DNA of 64,000 nt from Acidobacteriota bacterium (GTDB lineage Bacteria; Acidobacteriota; Terriglobia; Acidiferrales; UBA7541). Made by a program: the position numbers and the translations under genes. Below the pieces are notes generated by a model. It had not been told where the DNA came from. It saw only the letters and a list, made by a program, of their open reading frames with translations, and searched no databases. The stretch spans positions 1 to 64,000 of the forward strand of contig JABCZG010000021.1 of the NCBI GenBank assembly GCA_013289835.1, given 5' to 3'. Positions 26,755 through 35,829 of the stretch are shown here, in pieces. Every line of letters begins with the position of its first letter. The first letter of the stretch is position 1.

Positions 26755-27159
26755 ATGAGTGATCTGGCTAGCAATCTTGCTGTTGCTAGGAGTTATCTCC
26801 AGGCCATCGAACGAGGCGCGACTGGGGCAGAGTCAAAGGAGTTTTTTGCCCCAGATGTAGTCTTCGCGGTCTTTCCGAACCGGCTGCAACCTTAGAGCGG
26901 GCGACAGGACCTAAAGGCGGCGCTGGAGGACGCCGAGCGTGGCAAGAAGATCATGGCTTCCCAGATCTATAAGATAATGCATGAGATAGCAGATGGTGAC
27001 CGGGTGGCAATGGAGATCGCATGGGCTGGAGGTTTGGCGGTGCCCTTTGGCTCAGTCCCGGTGGGAGGGCAAATGAAGGCTCATTTTGCCGTGTTTTTGG
27101 AGTTTGGAGGCGGTAAAATCGTGCGGCAAAGGAACTACGACTGTTTTGAGCCTTGGTAA
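26755..27159 (+). pseudogene. SnoaL-like (NTF2 fold) protein interrupted by an amber codon
   Basis: Starting at ATG 26755 the frame encodes MSDLASNLAVARSYLQAIE and a typical SnoaL-like N-terminus, FFAPDVVFAVFPNRLQP. TAG follows at 26893-26895 (codon 47), and the same frame continues with SGRQDLKAALEDAERGKK, FAVFLEFGGGKIVRQRNYDCFEPW and a normal TAA at 27157. All conserved family segments before and after the amber are in one frame with no other lesion. It is most simply a recent nonsense mutation. Reinitiation at ATG 26953 would only give a C-terminal fragment. Confidence 0.8.
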
Positions 27160-27413
27160 GGGGCGGTCGGAGAAAGGGAAGTACGTCGGTACTGTTCCAG
27201 GATTGAAATATATGGTACCGTTCCGCCATTGTCTCTGCTGAGGGAAGCCAGCAGAATTGGGGCTGTGTGGGCAAGGTTCGTGCTGTTCTCATCTCTTCTG
27301 TCATTGATACGTTTCGGCACCCTGCTGACACGACATATTCGGTTTAAGCCCATTTATCGCGGATGGTTTTAGGGCCCGTATCTTAGAAATCCGATTTGAG
27401 GTTGCAGCTCGAA

Positions 27414-27791
27414 ATGTCTCTACTTCATTTTCGGTGCAAAGAACGCCGGCGTACGCTACGAGTCGCTTTGACCGTGCCGCTGACGGTCCATGGGAAACTG
27501 GACTCCGGCGAGAAATTCTGCGCGCAGACAAATTCGCAATCCGTGAACCGGCACGGGGCGCTGTTTCCGTTGGAAGAGATTGTGCTTGTGGGTCAGACGC
27601 TGATTCTCGTAAACGATCACACCGCGCAATCGATGGAGTGCCGCGTAGTATCCATTCACCGGGCGCGTGACGGGAAGACCTACATCGGAGTGGAGTTCTT
27701 GTCGCCGGAAACGAATTTCTGGCACATGCAGTTTCCAATACCCGGATCCAAACCGTTGCGCCGGATCGTTCCTACCAAAGTATCCGCATAG
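27414..27791 (+). CDS. PilZ-domain protein
   Basis: A 125-residue single-domain PilZ protein. The arginine-rich start of the domain (KERRRTLRVAL, about 10-20), SVNRHGALFPL (about 43-53) and the IGVEFLSPETNFWHMQFP C-terminus are visible. The RRRxxR region is intact enough to propose c-di-GMP binding. I use the ATG at 27414 rather than a TTG six codons earlier. The paired GGDEF protein at 41583 could supply the signal. Confidence 0.75.
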   Translation: MSLLHFRCKERRRTLRVALTVPLTVHGKLDSGEKFCAQTNSQSVNRHGALFPLEEIVLVGQTLILVNDHTAQSMECRVVSIHRARDGKTYIGVEFLSPETNFWHMQFPIPGSKPLRRIVPTKVSA

Positions 27792-27864
27792 CATCGACGC
27801 ATTGAAAACCCTTCATCTCTAAATTTATGTGTGCCGCTGAAAAACCGCGAGATAGGATGCGAGT

Positions 27865-28338
27865 GTGCAAACGAAACTCACGCGCGTCGGGTTGATCTCG
27901 GACACGCATGGACTGCTGCGCCCGGAAGCGATTGCGGCACTGCAAGGATCGCAGCTGATTGTTCATGCCGGAGATGCGGGCAATCCGGAGATTGTGGGTT
28001 CGCTGCGAAAAATTGCGCCGGTCGTAGCGGTGCGCGGCAATGTCGACAAGGGGGAGTGGGCGCAGAGATTGCCACTAACCGCGGTTGCGGAAGCAGGCGC
28101 GGTGATGATCTACGTGCTGCACGATCTAAATGCCCTGGATCTGAGCCCACAGGCAGTGGGATTTCAAGTGGTGGTGAGCGGGCATTCCCACAAGCCGGCG
28201 AAAATGGAGCGCGACGGAGTCCTATACGTCAATCCAGGAAGCGCCGGGCCGCGCAGATTTCAATTACCGGTAACAGTGGCGCGGCTGGATTTGGAAACGG
28301 CGTCGTTCGCGGTCGAATTCGTGGAGCTCCACGTCTAA
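27865..28338 (+). CDS. YfcE-type metallophosphoesterase
   Basis: A 157-residue calcineurin-like phosphoesterase. Metal-binding motifs are all present: LISDTHG (D-x-H, about 10-16), IVHAGDAG (GD, about 32-39), VRGNVD (GN, about 56-61) and SGHSHKP (GHSH, about 107-113). The start is GTG 27865. It is likely a cytoplasmic phosphodiesterase or phosphatase with unknown natural substrate. Confidence 0.85.
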   Translation: MQTKLTRVGLISDTHGLLRPEAIAALQGSQLIVHAGDAGNPEIVGSLRKIAPVVAVRGNVDKGEWAQRLPLTAVAEAGAVMIYVLHDLNALDLSPQAVGFQVVVSGHSHKPAKMERDGVLYVNPGSAGPRRFQLPVTVARLDLETASFAVEFVELHV

Positions 28339-28442
28339 CGGATGCCTGCAATGATGTTCGTACTGCATCGGCAGCTTTGAGGGCGGCTTCGCCTCTTCGG
28401 GCGGGCGGGCCCCCTCCAACACGAGTGTGAAGATTCCGAACG

Positions 28443-29123
28443 TCAGTGACTGAGCTCTTTTTCGGCACGCGGCACCATGCGGGCGCGCGCGGCGTGGACC
28501 AGCCGCAGAAAGCGACGCGCCAGTTCGCGAATCTGCTCGCCCTGGCGTTTCTTGATGGCTTCTCTGGGAATCAATTCACCGCCGATGCCCAGCGCTGCGG
28601 CTCCGGCAAGAATAAAATTTGTGGCCGTTTGCTGATTGACGCCGCCCGCAGCTACAAGCGGGATCTTCGGGAACGGCCCCTTGAGCGCGCGAATGTAGAG
28701 ATCCCCACCAACCGGCGCACAGGGAAAAACCTTTACAAAATCCGCTCCCGCTTTCCATGCGGTGATGACTTCCGTTGGCGTCAATGCGCCCGCAAGAACC
28801 AGAATATTTTGTTTGTTGGCGAGCTCGATAGTAGACACGTCGAGGCCCGGATCCGTGAGGAAGTGGGCGCCCGCGTCAAGGCAGCGGCGCGCCGTCTCGG
28901 TATCCAGGATCGTGCCCGCGCCGATGAGCACGTCCGGAGTGTTTTTCGCCAGATGGGCAATCACGTCAAGCGCGCCCGGGATGGTCATGGTGATTTCGAC
29001 GATGGGGATGCCACCGCTGGCAACCGCCTCGGCTGCAAAGCGCGCCTCTTCGGCGGCTGCCGTTCGAACGGCGGGGATGATGCCGATCTCTTCAATTCGC
29101 GCGCGAACCTCTTCTTTATTCAT
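28443..29123 (-). CDS. eda: KDPG/KHG aldolase (2-keto-3-deoxy-6-phosphogluconate aldolase)
   Basis: A 226-residue class I aldolase that cleaves KDPG in the Entner-Doudoroff pathway or a related keto-acid phosphate in sugar-acid catabolism. Characteristic blocks are PAVRT, VEITMTIPGAL, GAGTILD, FLTDPGLD, the Schiff-base lysine in FVKVFPCAPVGG, and LVAAGGVN. The ATG at 29123 is preceded by a purine-rich stretch with GGAGGGG. The C-terminal 25 residues are basic and extend beyond the usual fold. No kinase or dehydratase of the pathway is adjacent. Confidence 0.85.
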   Translation of the reverse strand: MNKEEVRARIEEIGIIPAVRTAAAEEARFAAEAVASGGIPIVEITMTIPGALDVIAHLAKNTPDVLIGAGTILDTETARRCLDAGAHFLTDPGLDVSTIELANKQNILVLAGALTPTEVITAWKAGADFVKVFPCAPVGGDLYIRALKGPFPKIPLVAAGGVNQQTATNFILAGAAALGIGGELIPREAIKKRQGEQIRELARRFLRLVHAARARMVPRAEKELSH

Positions 29124-29614
29124 TGGAGCCAATCCCCTCCGGAATGTCGGTGTGCGAGTAGCAGAAGAATAGGGCAAACCGCGGTTGCCGTAAACAGGCG
29201 AACTCGGCCAAGCGGAATTGCGAGCGCCGGTTTCGTGGGCTTACCTGTCCCATGAACTCGATGGAATCGGTCGGGGTGTAGATGCTTCGAGGGACAGGTC
29301 GGGTCCTGGAAAGGGCAGGTCGTTCACAAACTCAGTTCGGTGGGAAGATCTTCGACGGTGGCTGGCACGAGGTACGGGCACAACGTAAACTACTGATTTA
29401 ATTAAGGTTACATTACAGCTGCGGGTCGAGGGCAGTGCCGATGATGCCACAGTACTAGAACTTAGGTGCGGAAATGTACCCCTTCGGCCATAGGACAGGG
29501 GTTCGGCCTAAAATGGGTCAGCTGTCCCATTGCGCGTTTTCGTGCGCAACGCCATACTTGCTCAAGATCGAGACGGAGCTGGACGAAAAATCTTAGGCAA
29601 TAGGAGAAGCAGAA
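29124..29614. other. Divergent interval with the pilA leader
   Basis: It separates the KDPG aldolase from pilA. A small stem (TTGCGC 29530-29535 with GCGCAA 29544-29549) lies in the presumed leader, and AGGAGAAG just before 29615 is the pilA ribosome binding site. The only sigma-54-like sequence (TGGCACG at 29363) lacks a proper -12 element. I cannot place the promoter. Confidence 0.45.
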
Positions 29615-30085
29615 ATGAGTAAACGACAAAAGGGATTCTCTCTTATCGAGTTGCTGATCGTCGTGGCGATCATTCTAATCATCGCGGCCATCGCAATTCC
29701 GAACCTCCTCCGGTCCCGCATGGCCGCAAACGAGGCTTCGGCAGTAGGTTCCCTCCGCACGATTAACACTGCGGAAGTGACCTATTCGACCACGTACCCA
29801 TCGATCGGCTTTGCGGCTTTGTCCAGCCTCGGCGGAACGGCACCTTGCACCAGCGCCACTTCCACGGGTGCTTGCCTGCTCGATGACGTTTTGTCAGCTG
29901 GCGTCAAGAGCGGCTACACGTTTGTGACCACGGCAGGCGCCACGTCTCCGGCGGTTACCTATGTGTCGAACGCCAGCCCGAGCGTTCCTGGGCAGAGCGG
30001 CACGCGTTATTTCTTCTCCGACCAGTCGGGCGTGATCCGCTACAACGGGACCGCGGCTGCTAGCGCTTCGGACGCGGCTCTGTAA
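29615..30085 (+). CDS. pilA: Type IV pilin (PilA-like major pilin)
   Basis: A 156-residue type IV prepilin. The leader MSKRQKG is cut before Phe in KGFSLIELL, followed by the hydrophobic polymerisation helix (LLIVVAIILIIAAIAIPNLL) with the conserved Glu at +5. The C-terminal head is Gly/Ser/Thr-rich with a Cys pair (APCTSATSTGACL) forming a short loop. This is the usual acidobacterial short pilin. It likely supports twitching, adhesion or DNA uptake. No assembly genes are nearby, and a strong terminator follows, so it is transcribed alone. Confidence 0.9.
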   Translation: MSKRQKGFSLIELLIVVAIILIIAAIAIPNLLRSRMAANEASAVGSLRTINTAEVTYSTTYPSIGFAALSSLGGTAPCTSATSTGACLLDDVLSAGVKSGYTFVTTAGATSPAVTYVSNASPSVPGQSGTRYFFSDQSGVIRYNGTAAASASDAAL

Positions 30086-30131
30086 AGGAATCAAGACTGC
30101 GGCCTGCGGTTGGCCACGGTTAGTTTCGAAA

Positions 30132-30163
30132 AGCACGGGACGTAAGTCCCGTGCTCTTTTATT
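30132..30163. terminator. Intrinsic terminator, probably bidirectional
   Basis: A perfect 10-base stem (30132-30141 with 30146-30155) with a GTAA loop is followed by CTTTTATTT on the + strand, and by TTTTCG on the minus strand. It ends pilA and may also end the convergent beta-propeller gene. Confidence 0.88.
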
Positions 30164-30255
30164 TCTGGGCCTGTAATCAGAGACGGTTGCGGTAGTAATC
30201 TCCATCGAAGCGTAGGAATGCTCTCTAATCTCGGGAAAGCAACGCGGTTTTGGCC

Positions 30256-31269
30256 TTACGGTTTCGCGGGAGCCCACGCGAGGCCATCCACGCCGGGAGT
30301 GAGTTCGATGGGAGGATGCATTTCCCAGGAATGCAGGTCCAGGACCGCAATCTTGCCTGCTCCCGTGCCGCTGACGTACGCGATTTGTCCATCCGGACGA
30401 ACCAGGATCTCGGACGACTTCTTCGGCACCTCAATCGAGCGTATGACTTTCAGTGATTGTAAATCCACGACATGGACGAGATTCGCGCCTGGACTGAGGG
30501 CCAGCAACCAGCGGCCGTCAGGAGTTGGCTCCGAAGCATAGGCGGGATTCGGCAGCGCGATCCAACTCGCAATTTTATTGGTCGCCGTGTCAATAACGGC
30601 GATGCGCGGGGCGTCCTGATCGTGCGTGAAAACCCGGAGCCCATCCGGCGACATGGAGATTCGCTGGACTGTCTTGGCGACAGGAATCGTTGTGATGAGG
30701 CTGCGCTTCACCAAGTCCAGGACGCTGACCGTGCCGGCGCCGACGTTCGCCGTGTACGCGCGGCGGCCGTCGGACGAGATAACAAACATGTGGGATTCCG
30801 GCTGCCCGGTGGGAATTTCCGCGAGCACCTTGCGCGTCGAGGGATCGATCACGTCGAGGGCATTGGCGAGTTCCGCAGACACGTAGAGTAAGCCATCGGG
30901 TCCGATTTCGGCCCGATGAGGGCGTAGCGGTTTGCCAAGTACGATGGTGGAGACGAGTTTCCGCTCGCGCAGATCAATCACATCAATGGTGCTGCCATCC
31001 GTCCCGGGCCTGCCAACTCCGGAATTTCCGTAGATGGGAACGTAGGCCAAGCTGCCATCTTTGGAGACGATGACTTCGTGGCCGTTTACGCCAACCACAA
31101 TTTTTGCCAGTTCGCGGCGCTCATCTGGGTCGACGATAAGCAGTGTGTGCTCGTATTGATTGGCCACGACCAGTAGACCGTGAGAAGGCGAGGGCGAGTT
31201 TGCGCTGCCGAGCCGGGCAGAAGTTAGAAGCAACGCTGCGATAAGAAGCAAGGATACGCGTGCAATCAT
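30256..31269 (-). CDS. Secreted YVTN-repeat beta-propeller protein
   Basis: A 337-residue exported protein: a signal peptide (about 1-23) followed by six or seven YncE/YVTN-type blades (GLLVVANQYEHTLLIVDPDERRELAKI; GSLAYVPIYG; GLLYVSAELANALDVIDPSTRKVL; RAYTANVGAGTVSVLDLVKR; GKIAVLDLHSWE). It has no enzyme motif; such proteins are often periplasmic and bind ligands or partners. The ATG at 31269 follows GAGGTGG. It is separate from the cytochrome-linked propeller at 10203. Confidence 0.8.
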   Translation of the reverse strand: MIARVSLLLIAALLLTSARLGSANSPSPSHGLLVVANQYEHTLLIVDPDERRELAKIVVGVNGHEVIVSKDGSLAYVPIYGNSGVGRPGTDGSTIDVIDLRERKLVSTIVLGKPLRPHRAEIGPDGLLYVSAELANALDVIDPSTRKVLAEIPTGQPESHMFVISSDGRRAYTANVGAGTVSVLDLVKRSLITTIPVAKTVQRISMSPDGLRVFTHDQDAPRIAVIDTATNKIASWIALPNPAYASEPTPDGRWLLALSPGANLVHVVDLQSLKVIRSIEVPKKSSEILVRPDGQIAYVSGTGAGKIAVLDLHSWEMHPPIELTPGVDGLAWAPAKP

Positions 31270-31339
31270 GGACCACCTCGACAAATCATCTTTCGCATTC
31301 GAATACGGAGAACTCTGCGGAGTATATCTTTTCCAGCAG

Positions 31340-31768
31340 TCAACGGCCACGGCGGGCTTTCCTTTTCGCAGATTTCTTGCTGCGAGGCTTGCGTGCAGCA
31401 GGCTTGGGGACGGAAGTAATGGTGCCAGACAGAGAGTCGCGCATTTTCTTGGGCAGCTTGGCGCAGATCATGTCATAGGAATCGCGGAGCAGTTGCGCGA
31501 GTTCGTCGGGCCGCAAAGCGTCTTTGTTTTCCAGCGCGACCCACTGTGCACGCGCCAGATAAGGCGCGGGAATGATGCTGGCCCGCTCCGTGAGTTCGGC
31601 GAAATTTTCTGGCGAAGCTTTGAAGGAAAGCCAGACGGGCGCCGGCTCAAGCGGCGTGACGGCAAACATCTTTCCACCGACTTTGAAAAGTAAATCGCTG
31701 CCCCACTGAATCTGTTCCGTTGTGCCGGGAAATGACAAGCACAGCCCGCGAAGCCATTCGACGTCCAT
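31340..31768 (-). CDS. MmcQ/YjbR family protein
   Basis: A 142-residue protein with the MmcQ/YjbR fold: MDVEWLRGLCLSFPGTTEQIQWG, DLLFKVGGKMFAVTPL, WLSFKASPENFAELTE and PAPYLARAQWVAL. A Lys/Arg-rich tail (KPAARKPRSKKSAKRKARR) extends beyond the fold and could bind nucleic acid. I chose the ATG at 31768 over a TTG two codons upstream. It ends about 70 bases from the beta-propeller start and may be cotranscribed with it. Confidence 0.8.
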   Translation of the reverse strand: MDVEWLRGLCLSFPGTTEQIQWGSDLLFKVGGKMFAVTPLEPAPVWLSFKASPENFAELTERASIIPAPYLARAQWVALENKDALRPDELAQLLRDSYDMICAKLPKKMRDSLSGTITSVPKPAARKPRSKKSAKRKARRGR

Positions 31769-31796
31769 GGGCAAGAGTCTAGGACAAATGGCGGTT

Positions 31797-33068
31797 CTAG
31801 CTCAACGGGTCAGGGGCCGTGGTTGGTTGTCTCCAGGCTATCGGTTTTACGGGGCCGACAACGCAAATCCAGGACAGCGCCGCCAGCAGCGAGACGACGG
31901 CCATGATCGCAAACGCCAGGAAAAATCGCCCCGTGCGGCCCACGACGAATCCCGTCAGTGCCGGTCCGATCACACCCGCAAGATTTCCGAAGAAGTTCTG
32001 CAGCCCCGTCCAGCGGCCCGCCGTTTTTGGCCCCGCAAGTGTTTGCGTGATGGCCCAGACATTGGAGCCGGAAATACCGCCGCAAGCGCAGGCCATGAGG
32101 AGCAGAATCACGGAAGCCGTTGGACCGGCGAGCACGCAGCCCAACAAAAGGATTCCGGCGCCACCGACTCCCACGCCAGTAAACGTCTTTCGCACCAGCG
32201 TGGGCGCCGCTCCCGAAGCGATCCATCGGTCGGAAATCCATCCGGATAGGATCGAGGCTACGGCGTAGCACAAATATCCCAGCCCAACGATTTTCGCCAT
32301 TGTCTCCAGCGAAAAGTGCCGCTCGCGCGTGAGATACGATGGCAGCCAGGTGATTTCGAAATACAGAACGTAATTCACGCCAAAAAGGCCGCCGCACGTT
32401 CCCCACAGGGAACGTTGCATCATGATTTCGGCAAACTCCGCGCTGCTGTCTCCAACCGTGGAAATCGCGGTGACGGAGCCTCTTCGCGGCATCCATTTCA
32501 GCCAGGGAATCAGCCACAGCATGCTGACGAATCCAAGAACGAGAAAGAACGGGCGCCAGCCATAGCCGGCCACGAGCATTCCCCCGAAATAAGCGCCCAG
32601 CGCGGGACCCAAGCCGACGCCGGAAACGATCAATGCGTTTGCGAATCCGCGGTGAACCTCCGGAACATATTGCGCCAAGACTTTTGAGGAAGAAGGATAG
32701 GCGACCGTTTCCCCGAGGCCCAGCAGCAAGCGCGCGGCAAGCAATGCAGCAAATCCATGCGATATGCCCGTGACAGCCGTGGCCGCGGACCACAGAAAAA
32801 AACCGGCGGCCATGACCCATTTGACGTCGAAGAGGTCCACCATCCAGCCAGATAATGGAAGAAACAAAGAGTAGGTCACGAAAAAAGAGCCCAGAAGTTT
32901 GCCAAGCTGCCAGTCGGACAGACCCAGTTCGCCCTTCAGCAGCGGCGCGGCGATCGCTAGATTTCCGCGATCAATATAATTAATAAGGATGGAAATCGCG
33001 AGCAACGCGACTACCCGGTTGATCACGCGCGATTGGCTGCTTTTCTCGTTGGCGGCTGAAGAGGACAA
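31797..33068 (-). CDS. MFS transporter, anion:cation symporter family
   Basis: A 423-residue permease with twelve predicted transmembrane segments in two halves. SILINYIDRGNLAIAAP in the first helix is typical of the sugar-acid (hexuronate, glucarate, galactonate) branch, and RLLLGLGETVAYPSSSKVLAQYVP is the matching helix 4-5 loop. It probably imports an organic anion with protons. The start shown is TTG 33068; no ATG nearby fits the N-terminus. It could feed the KDPG aldolase pathway at 28443, but that is only inference. Confidence 0.82.
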   Translation of the reverse strand: MSSSAANEKSSQSRVINRVVALLAISILINYIDRGNLAIAAPLLKGELGLSDWQLGKLLGSFFVTYSLFLPLSGWMVDLFDVKWVMAAGFFLWSAATAVTGISHGFAALLAARLLLGLGETVAYPSSSKVLAQYVPEVHRGFANALIVSGVGLGPALGAYFGGMLVAGYGWRPFFLVLGFVSMLWLIPWLKWMPRRGSVTAISTVGDSSAEFAEIMMQRSLWGTCGGLFGVNYVLYFEITWLPSYLTRERHFSLETMAKIVGLGYLCYAVASILSGWISDRWIASGAAPTLVRKTFTGVGVGGAGILLLGCVLAGPTASVILLLMACACGGISGSNVWAITQTLAGPKTAGRWTGLQNFFGNLAGVIGPALTGFVVGRTGRFFLAFAIMAVVSLLAALSWICVVGPVKPIAWRQPTTAPDPLS

Positions 33069-33374
33069 ATGGGTCGCCGGACATTCTCCATGCCCGCGCG
33101 GAATGTTGCAAGCCAGTTTGTAACGCGATTTTTCTTGCGGTACACGTGCGAACCGCGGCGGCCAGTTCGAGTCAGGACGGAGCGCCGGATGTGTCAGGGC
33201 AAGCCTCTGTTCGAGCTAGGCCTGCCCAAGCGCCCTGTCCCGACCGGCGCACCCGTCCTTCCAAATAAGGGGATTCTCACCGGGAGATAATATAGGGAGA
33301 TCGATAGAGGTAATGCCTCAACCCAACCGGACGGTTCGAAGGACTAACTCAGACTAGACCCCAAAAACGATTCC
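33069..33374. other. Intergenic interval
   Basis: It lies upstream of the MFS gene and after the DUF1761 gene. GATAATATAGGG near 33285-33296 is AT-rich but has no matching -35. I see no gene or hairpin. Confidence 0.35.
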
Positions 33375-33800
33375 CTAGTGCCAAATGGCGAGAATCGTCC
33401 CCATCGCCAGGAAGCAGACCAGCTGGTAGCCGGTGTTGATCGCGAAAAGTTTCATGCTTTGCTTCATAAAGAGCGCGCCGGTGAATTGCACTGTGGCGAC
33501 AAAGCCGAGCCACACATGAAAGCCCACCATCAATCCGTGGTGGACGTTTTCCGCATGAAGCCCATCAAGAATGAGAGCCAGGGTGAAGGCGGCGAGTAAG
33601 CTGGCGACAAAAGAGCCCGCATACGCTGGCCCGGCGCTCTTCTGCATCTCCTGCGTTTTCGCCTTGTCGTTCGGATCATAGCCCATTTCGCGCATCCATG
33701 GCTTTGCGAAAAGCAAGGGCGAGTACCACAAGAATCCGACCACCATGGTGGAAATCGCGGCGACCAAAATAGCGAGAAAATTCAGATGATGGAGATTCAT
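33375..33800 (-). CDS. DUF1761 membrane protein
   Basis: A 141-residue membrane protein with four hydrophobic segments. The DUF1761 signature is clear: VVGFLWYSPLLFAKPWMREMG near the N-terminus and a WLGFVATVQFTGALF segment in the third helix. The ATG at 33800 follows GGAGGG; the GTG at 33809 is too close to it. The function is unknown. Confidence 0.85.
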   Translation of the reverse strand: MNLHHLNFLAILVAAISTMVVGFLWYSPLLFAKPWMREMGYDPNDKAKTQEMQKSAGPAYAGSFVASLLAAFTLALILDGLHAENVHHGLMVGFHVWLGFVATVQFTGALFMKQSMKLFAINTGYQLVCFLAMGTILAIWH

Positions 33801-33928
33801 GAAGGGCACCCTCCGATTGTGTAGCGCGCAAAACTGTGCGCGCTATCCTAGGCGCGCCGCCCTGCGTTGTAAAGGAGAAGAACTGCGAAAGCAGATTGGC
33901 TAGAGCGTGATGCGCCGTCTTGAAAAGG

Positions 33929-35422
33929 CTACGGCTCCGCGGGGAAACGCACGATTTCGCCTTCCACCGGAATTTCCATTTCGCGCTTGACGGTGGCTTG
34001 TTTAGAATCGGCCTTCCACCGCCCAGAGGACTCGAACGAAGGAAATGCGTACGGCAACCCTTCGCAGCTCAGCACGGAATTCGCATCGCACAGATGAAAA
34101 TGAAGATGCGGCTCCGTGGCATTCCCTGAATTGCCAACCAGCCCCAAGACCTGGCCGCGGCGCACGTGGTCTCCCATTTTGACGCGCACTGAAGCAGGTT
34201 GCATGTGAGCGAAGACCGCGTAGCGGCCGTTCCCCAGATCCAGAATAACGTGGTTGCCTCCCACGGTTTTCAGCGTCATGGGCACGGCCCTGGCGGTTTC
34301 GTCAGGAATGTTCTCCGGAATGCCGTCTTGCACTTCGGTCACGACCCCATCCGCCACCGCGTGAATCTCCGCTCCATACGCGAGATAATTCTTGTTGTCC
34401 TTGGGATTCCCTTTGTGCGTGTTCCCCTCCGCGTTGATTTGGATCCAGTCAATGGCAAATCGCTGTGGGATGCACGAACGCCCGTCAATGGGAAGAATCG
34501 AAGTTCGGTGAAAGGACGTATTGGAAGGACCATTTGCGGCGACCCAGTTTTCGCCGCGCAATGGCGGACTGATTACCACCACGGGATCTTGGTCAATGAG
34601 TTCCGGAAGCGTTTCCACTGTGACCTCTTCCGGAGGATTCCCGACTTTTACCGTGAAGCGATGGCGAAGCGCGGGGGATAGCTCATTGCGTTGGCTCATC
34701 GCCAGCGACATAAAGATAAAAGTGAACTTGCGCGGGCCAATGGTAGTTGCGTTCGGCTTCCCGGTATCATAGAACATGCTTTCGAGCTGCTGTCCCGAAA
34801 GACTCAGCAGCGACTTGTGGTTGGCATCCACGAGTTCGAGTCGCGTGATCGTCGCGTCCGTATCCTCCCAGTTACGCACGTGAAGCTCATAAAGAAGATT
34901 CCACCCGCCGTCGGCCTTGAAAGGAGCCGGACGCACGGGAATGGAAATATCCAGCGGCTCGATGAATTCCCTATCCGATTCCTGCTGAGGCGGCGGATTT
35001 TTCGTCGCAGGCGCGCTCGAATTCGAAGGCGCCTCTTGCGCAACGCGTTGGAAAGAAAGTGGCTGGGGAGGAACGCCGGTTTGTATCCACGTGCCGCGGA
35101 TTTCTGAACCGTCCTTGCTCAGCACTCCTTCATAGACGCCGCCAACTGGTTTTACCGTGAAGCGCACGGCATCGCTCGTTACGGTGATTTCGCTCATGGG
35201 AAGCACCGCGCCCTGGTCTTTGCTGTTGAGCTGCCCCGCGTACGCTCCGCCACTCGCCGTCGAAATTGTCAAAACCAAATGCAGCTTCCCGGAGCCCACC
35301 CCCAATGTGCCCTCCCACGTGCCTTCCAGTGTTTGCGTTCCGGTCTGTTGAGGGGAAGGTGGCGCGAGAAGCGTAGCTCCGGAAAAAATCAAGATGTACG
35401 CCGACAAAAGTATGGATTTCAT
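33929..35422 (-). CDS. Secreted M23-like protein with large N-terminal region
   Basis: A 497-residue exported protein. A signal peptide (about 1-22) is followed by a beta-sandwich domain (about 30-130), a linker rich in Pro/Gln/Ser, a second beta-rich region (about 150-280) and a LytM-like domain (about 300-460). The domain keeps AVFAHMQ and EPHLHFHL, the second half of the zinc site, but the first HxxxD motif is not recognisable; QRFAIDW supplies only the Asp. It may be a degenerate regulator rather than an active peptidase. The ATG at 35422 follows GCGGAG. Confidence 0.78.
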   Translation of the reverse strand: MKSILLSAYILIFSGATLLAPPSPQQTGTQTLEGTWEGTLGVGSGKLHLVLTISTASGGAYAGQLNSKDQGAVLPMSEITVTSDAVRFTVKPVGGVYEGVLSKDGSEIRGTWIQTGVPPQPLSFQRVAQEAPSNSSAPATKNPPPQQESDREFIEPLDISIPVRPAPFKADGGWNLLYELHVRNWEDTDATITRLELVDANHKSLLSLSGQQLESMFYDTGKPNATTIGPRKFTFIFMSLAMSQRNELSPALRHRFTVKVGNPPEEVTVETLPELIDQDPVVVISPPLRGENWVAANGPSNTSFHRTSILPIDGRSCIPQRFAIDWIQINAEGNTHKGNPKDNKNYLAYGAEIHAVADGVVTEVQDGIPENIPDETARAVPMTLKTVGGNHVILDLGNGRYAVFAHMQPASVRVKMGDHVRRGQVLGLVGNSGNATEPHLHFHLCDANSVLSCEGLPYAFPSFESSGRWKADSKQATVKREMEIPVEGEIVRFPAEP

Positions 35423-35829
35423 GCGCACTCCGCGAGTTCCGCGGACGGTAGGTTAAGGCTTCCGCGGCCGCAAGGCAAACGCGAAGGGCGAGTGCCAGCG
35501 CCGAAAGGCAAGAAGAGTGAAGCAAGAAATGTGATCGAGAGTGCCGCTGAAGTGAAGGCGCGAAAAGCTTTTTTCTCGACCGGGGAGCGAAAAAAACGCT
35601 AGTCCCTTGTAGGAAGCATGGCGCGAAAATTTTTCTATACAATGGAGGGGCGATAGCCTAAAAGAAAAGTATACCGAGTTTCCAGCAACTCGGAAAAATC
35701 ATGGTCGCCTCCAGGAAGGTATGTGATCCGCCGCGGGTTTCTCAGTGAAACCGGGGGCACTCACACGGATGGGGAATGGGGGCGCAAATCGGCGGTCCGA
35801 GCCGAAATTCGGACGAGGAGGAGTGGTTC
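35423..35829. other. Intergenic interval with structured leader
   Basis: On the + strand, a TATACA -10-like box (35636-35641) is followed by two hairpins: CCGAGTT (35674-35680) with AACTCGG (35687-35693), and GGTTTC (35736-35741) with GAAACC (35747-35752). A GAGGAGGAG ribosome binding site precedes ATG 35830. The spacing and two stems suggest a structured 5' leader of the small exported protein. Confidence 0.45.

Noticed and set aside
26893..26895. Pyrrolysine at the TAG in the SnoaL-like gene
   Set aside because: Pyrrolysine is rare in bacteria, this family is not known to use it, and no Pyl genes are seen here; a nonsense change is simpler.
29363..29380. Sigma-54 promoter for pilA (TGGCACG start)
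   Set aside because: The -24 element matches but the -12 element reads ACGG instead of TTGC, and it lies about 240 bases upstream of the gene.
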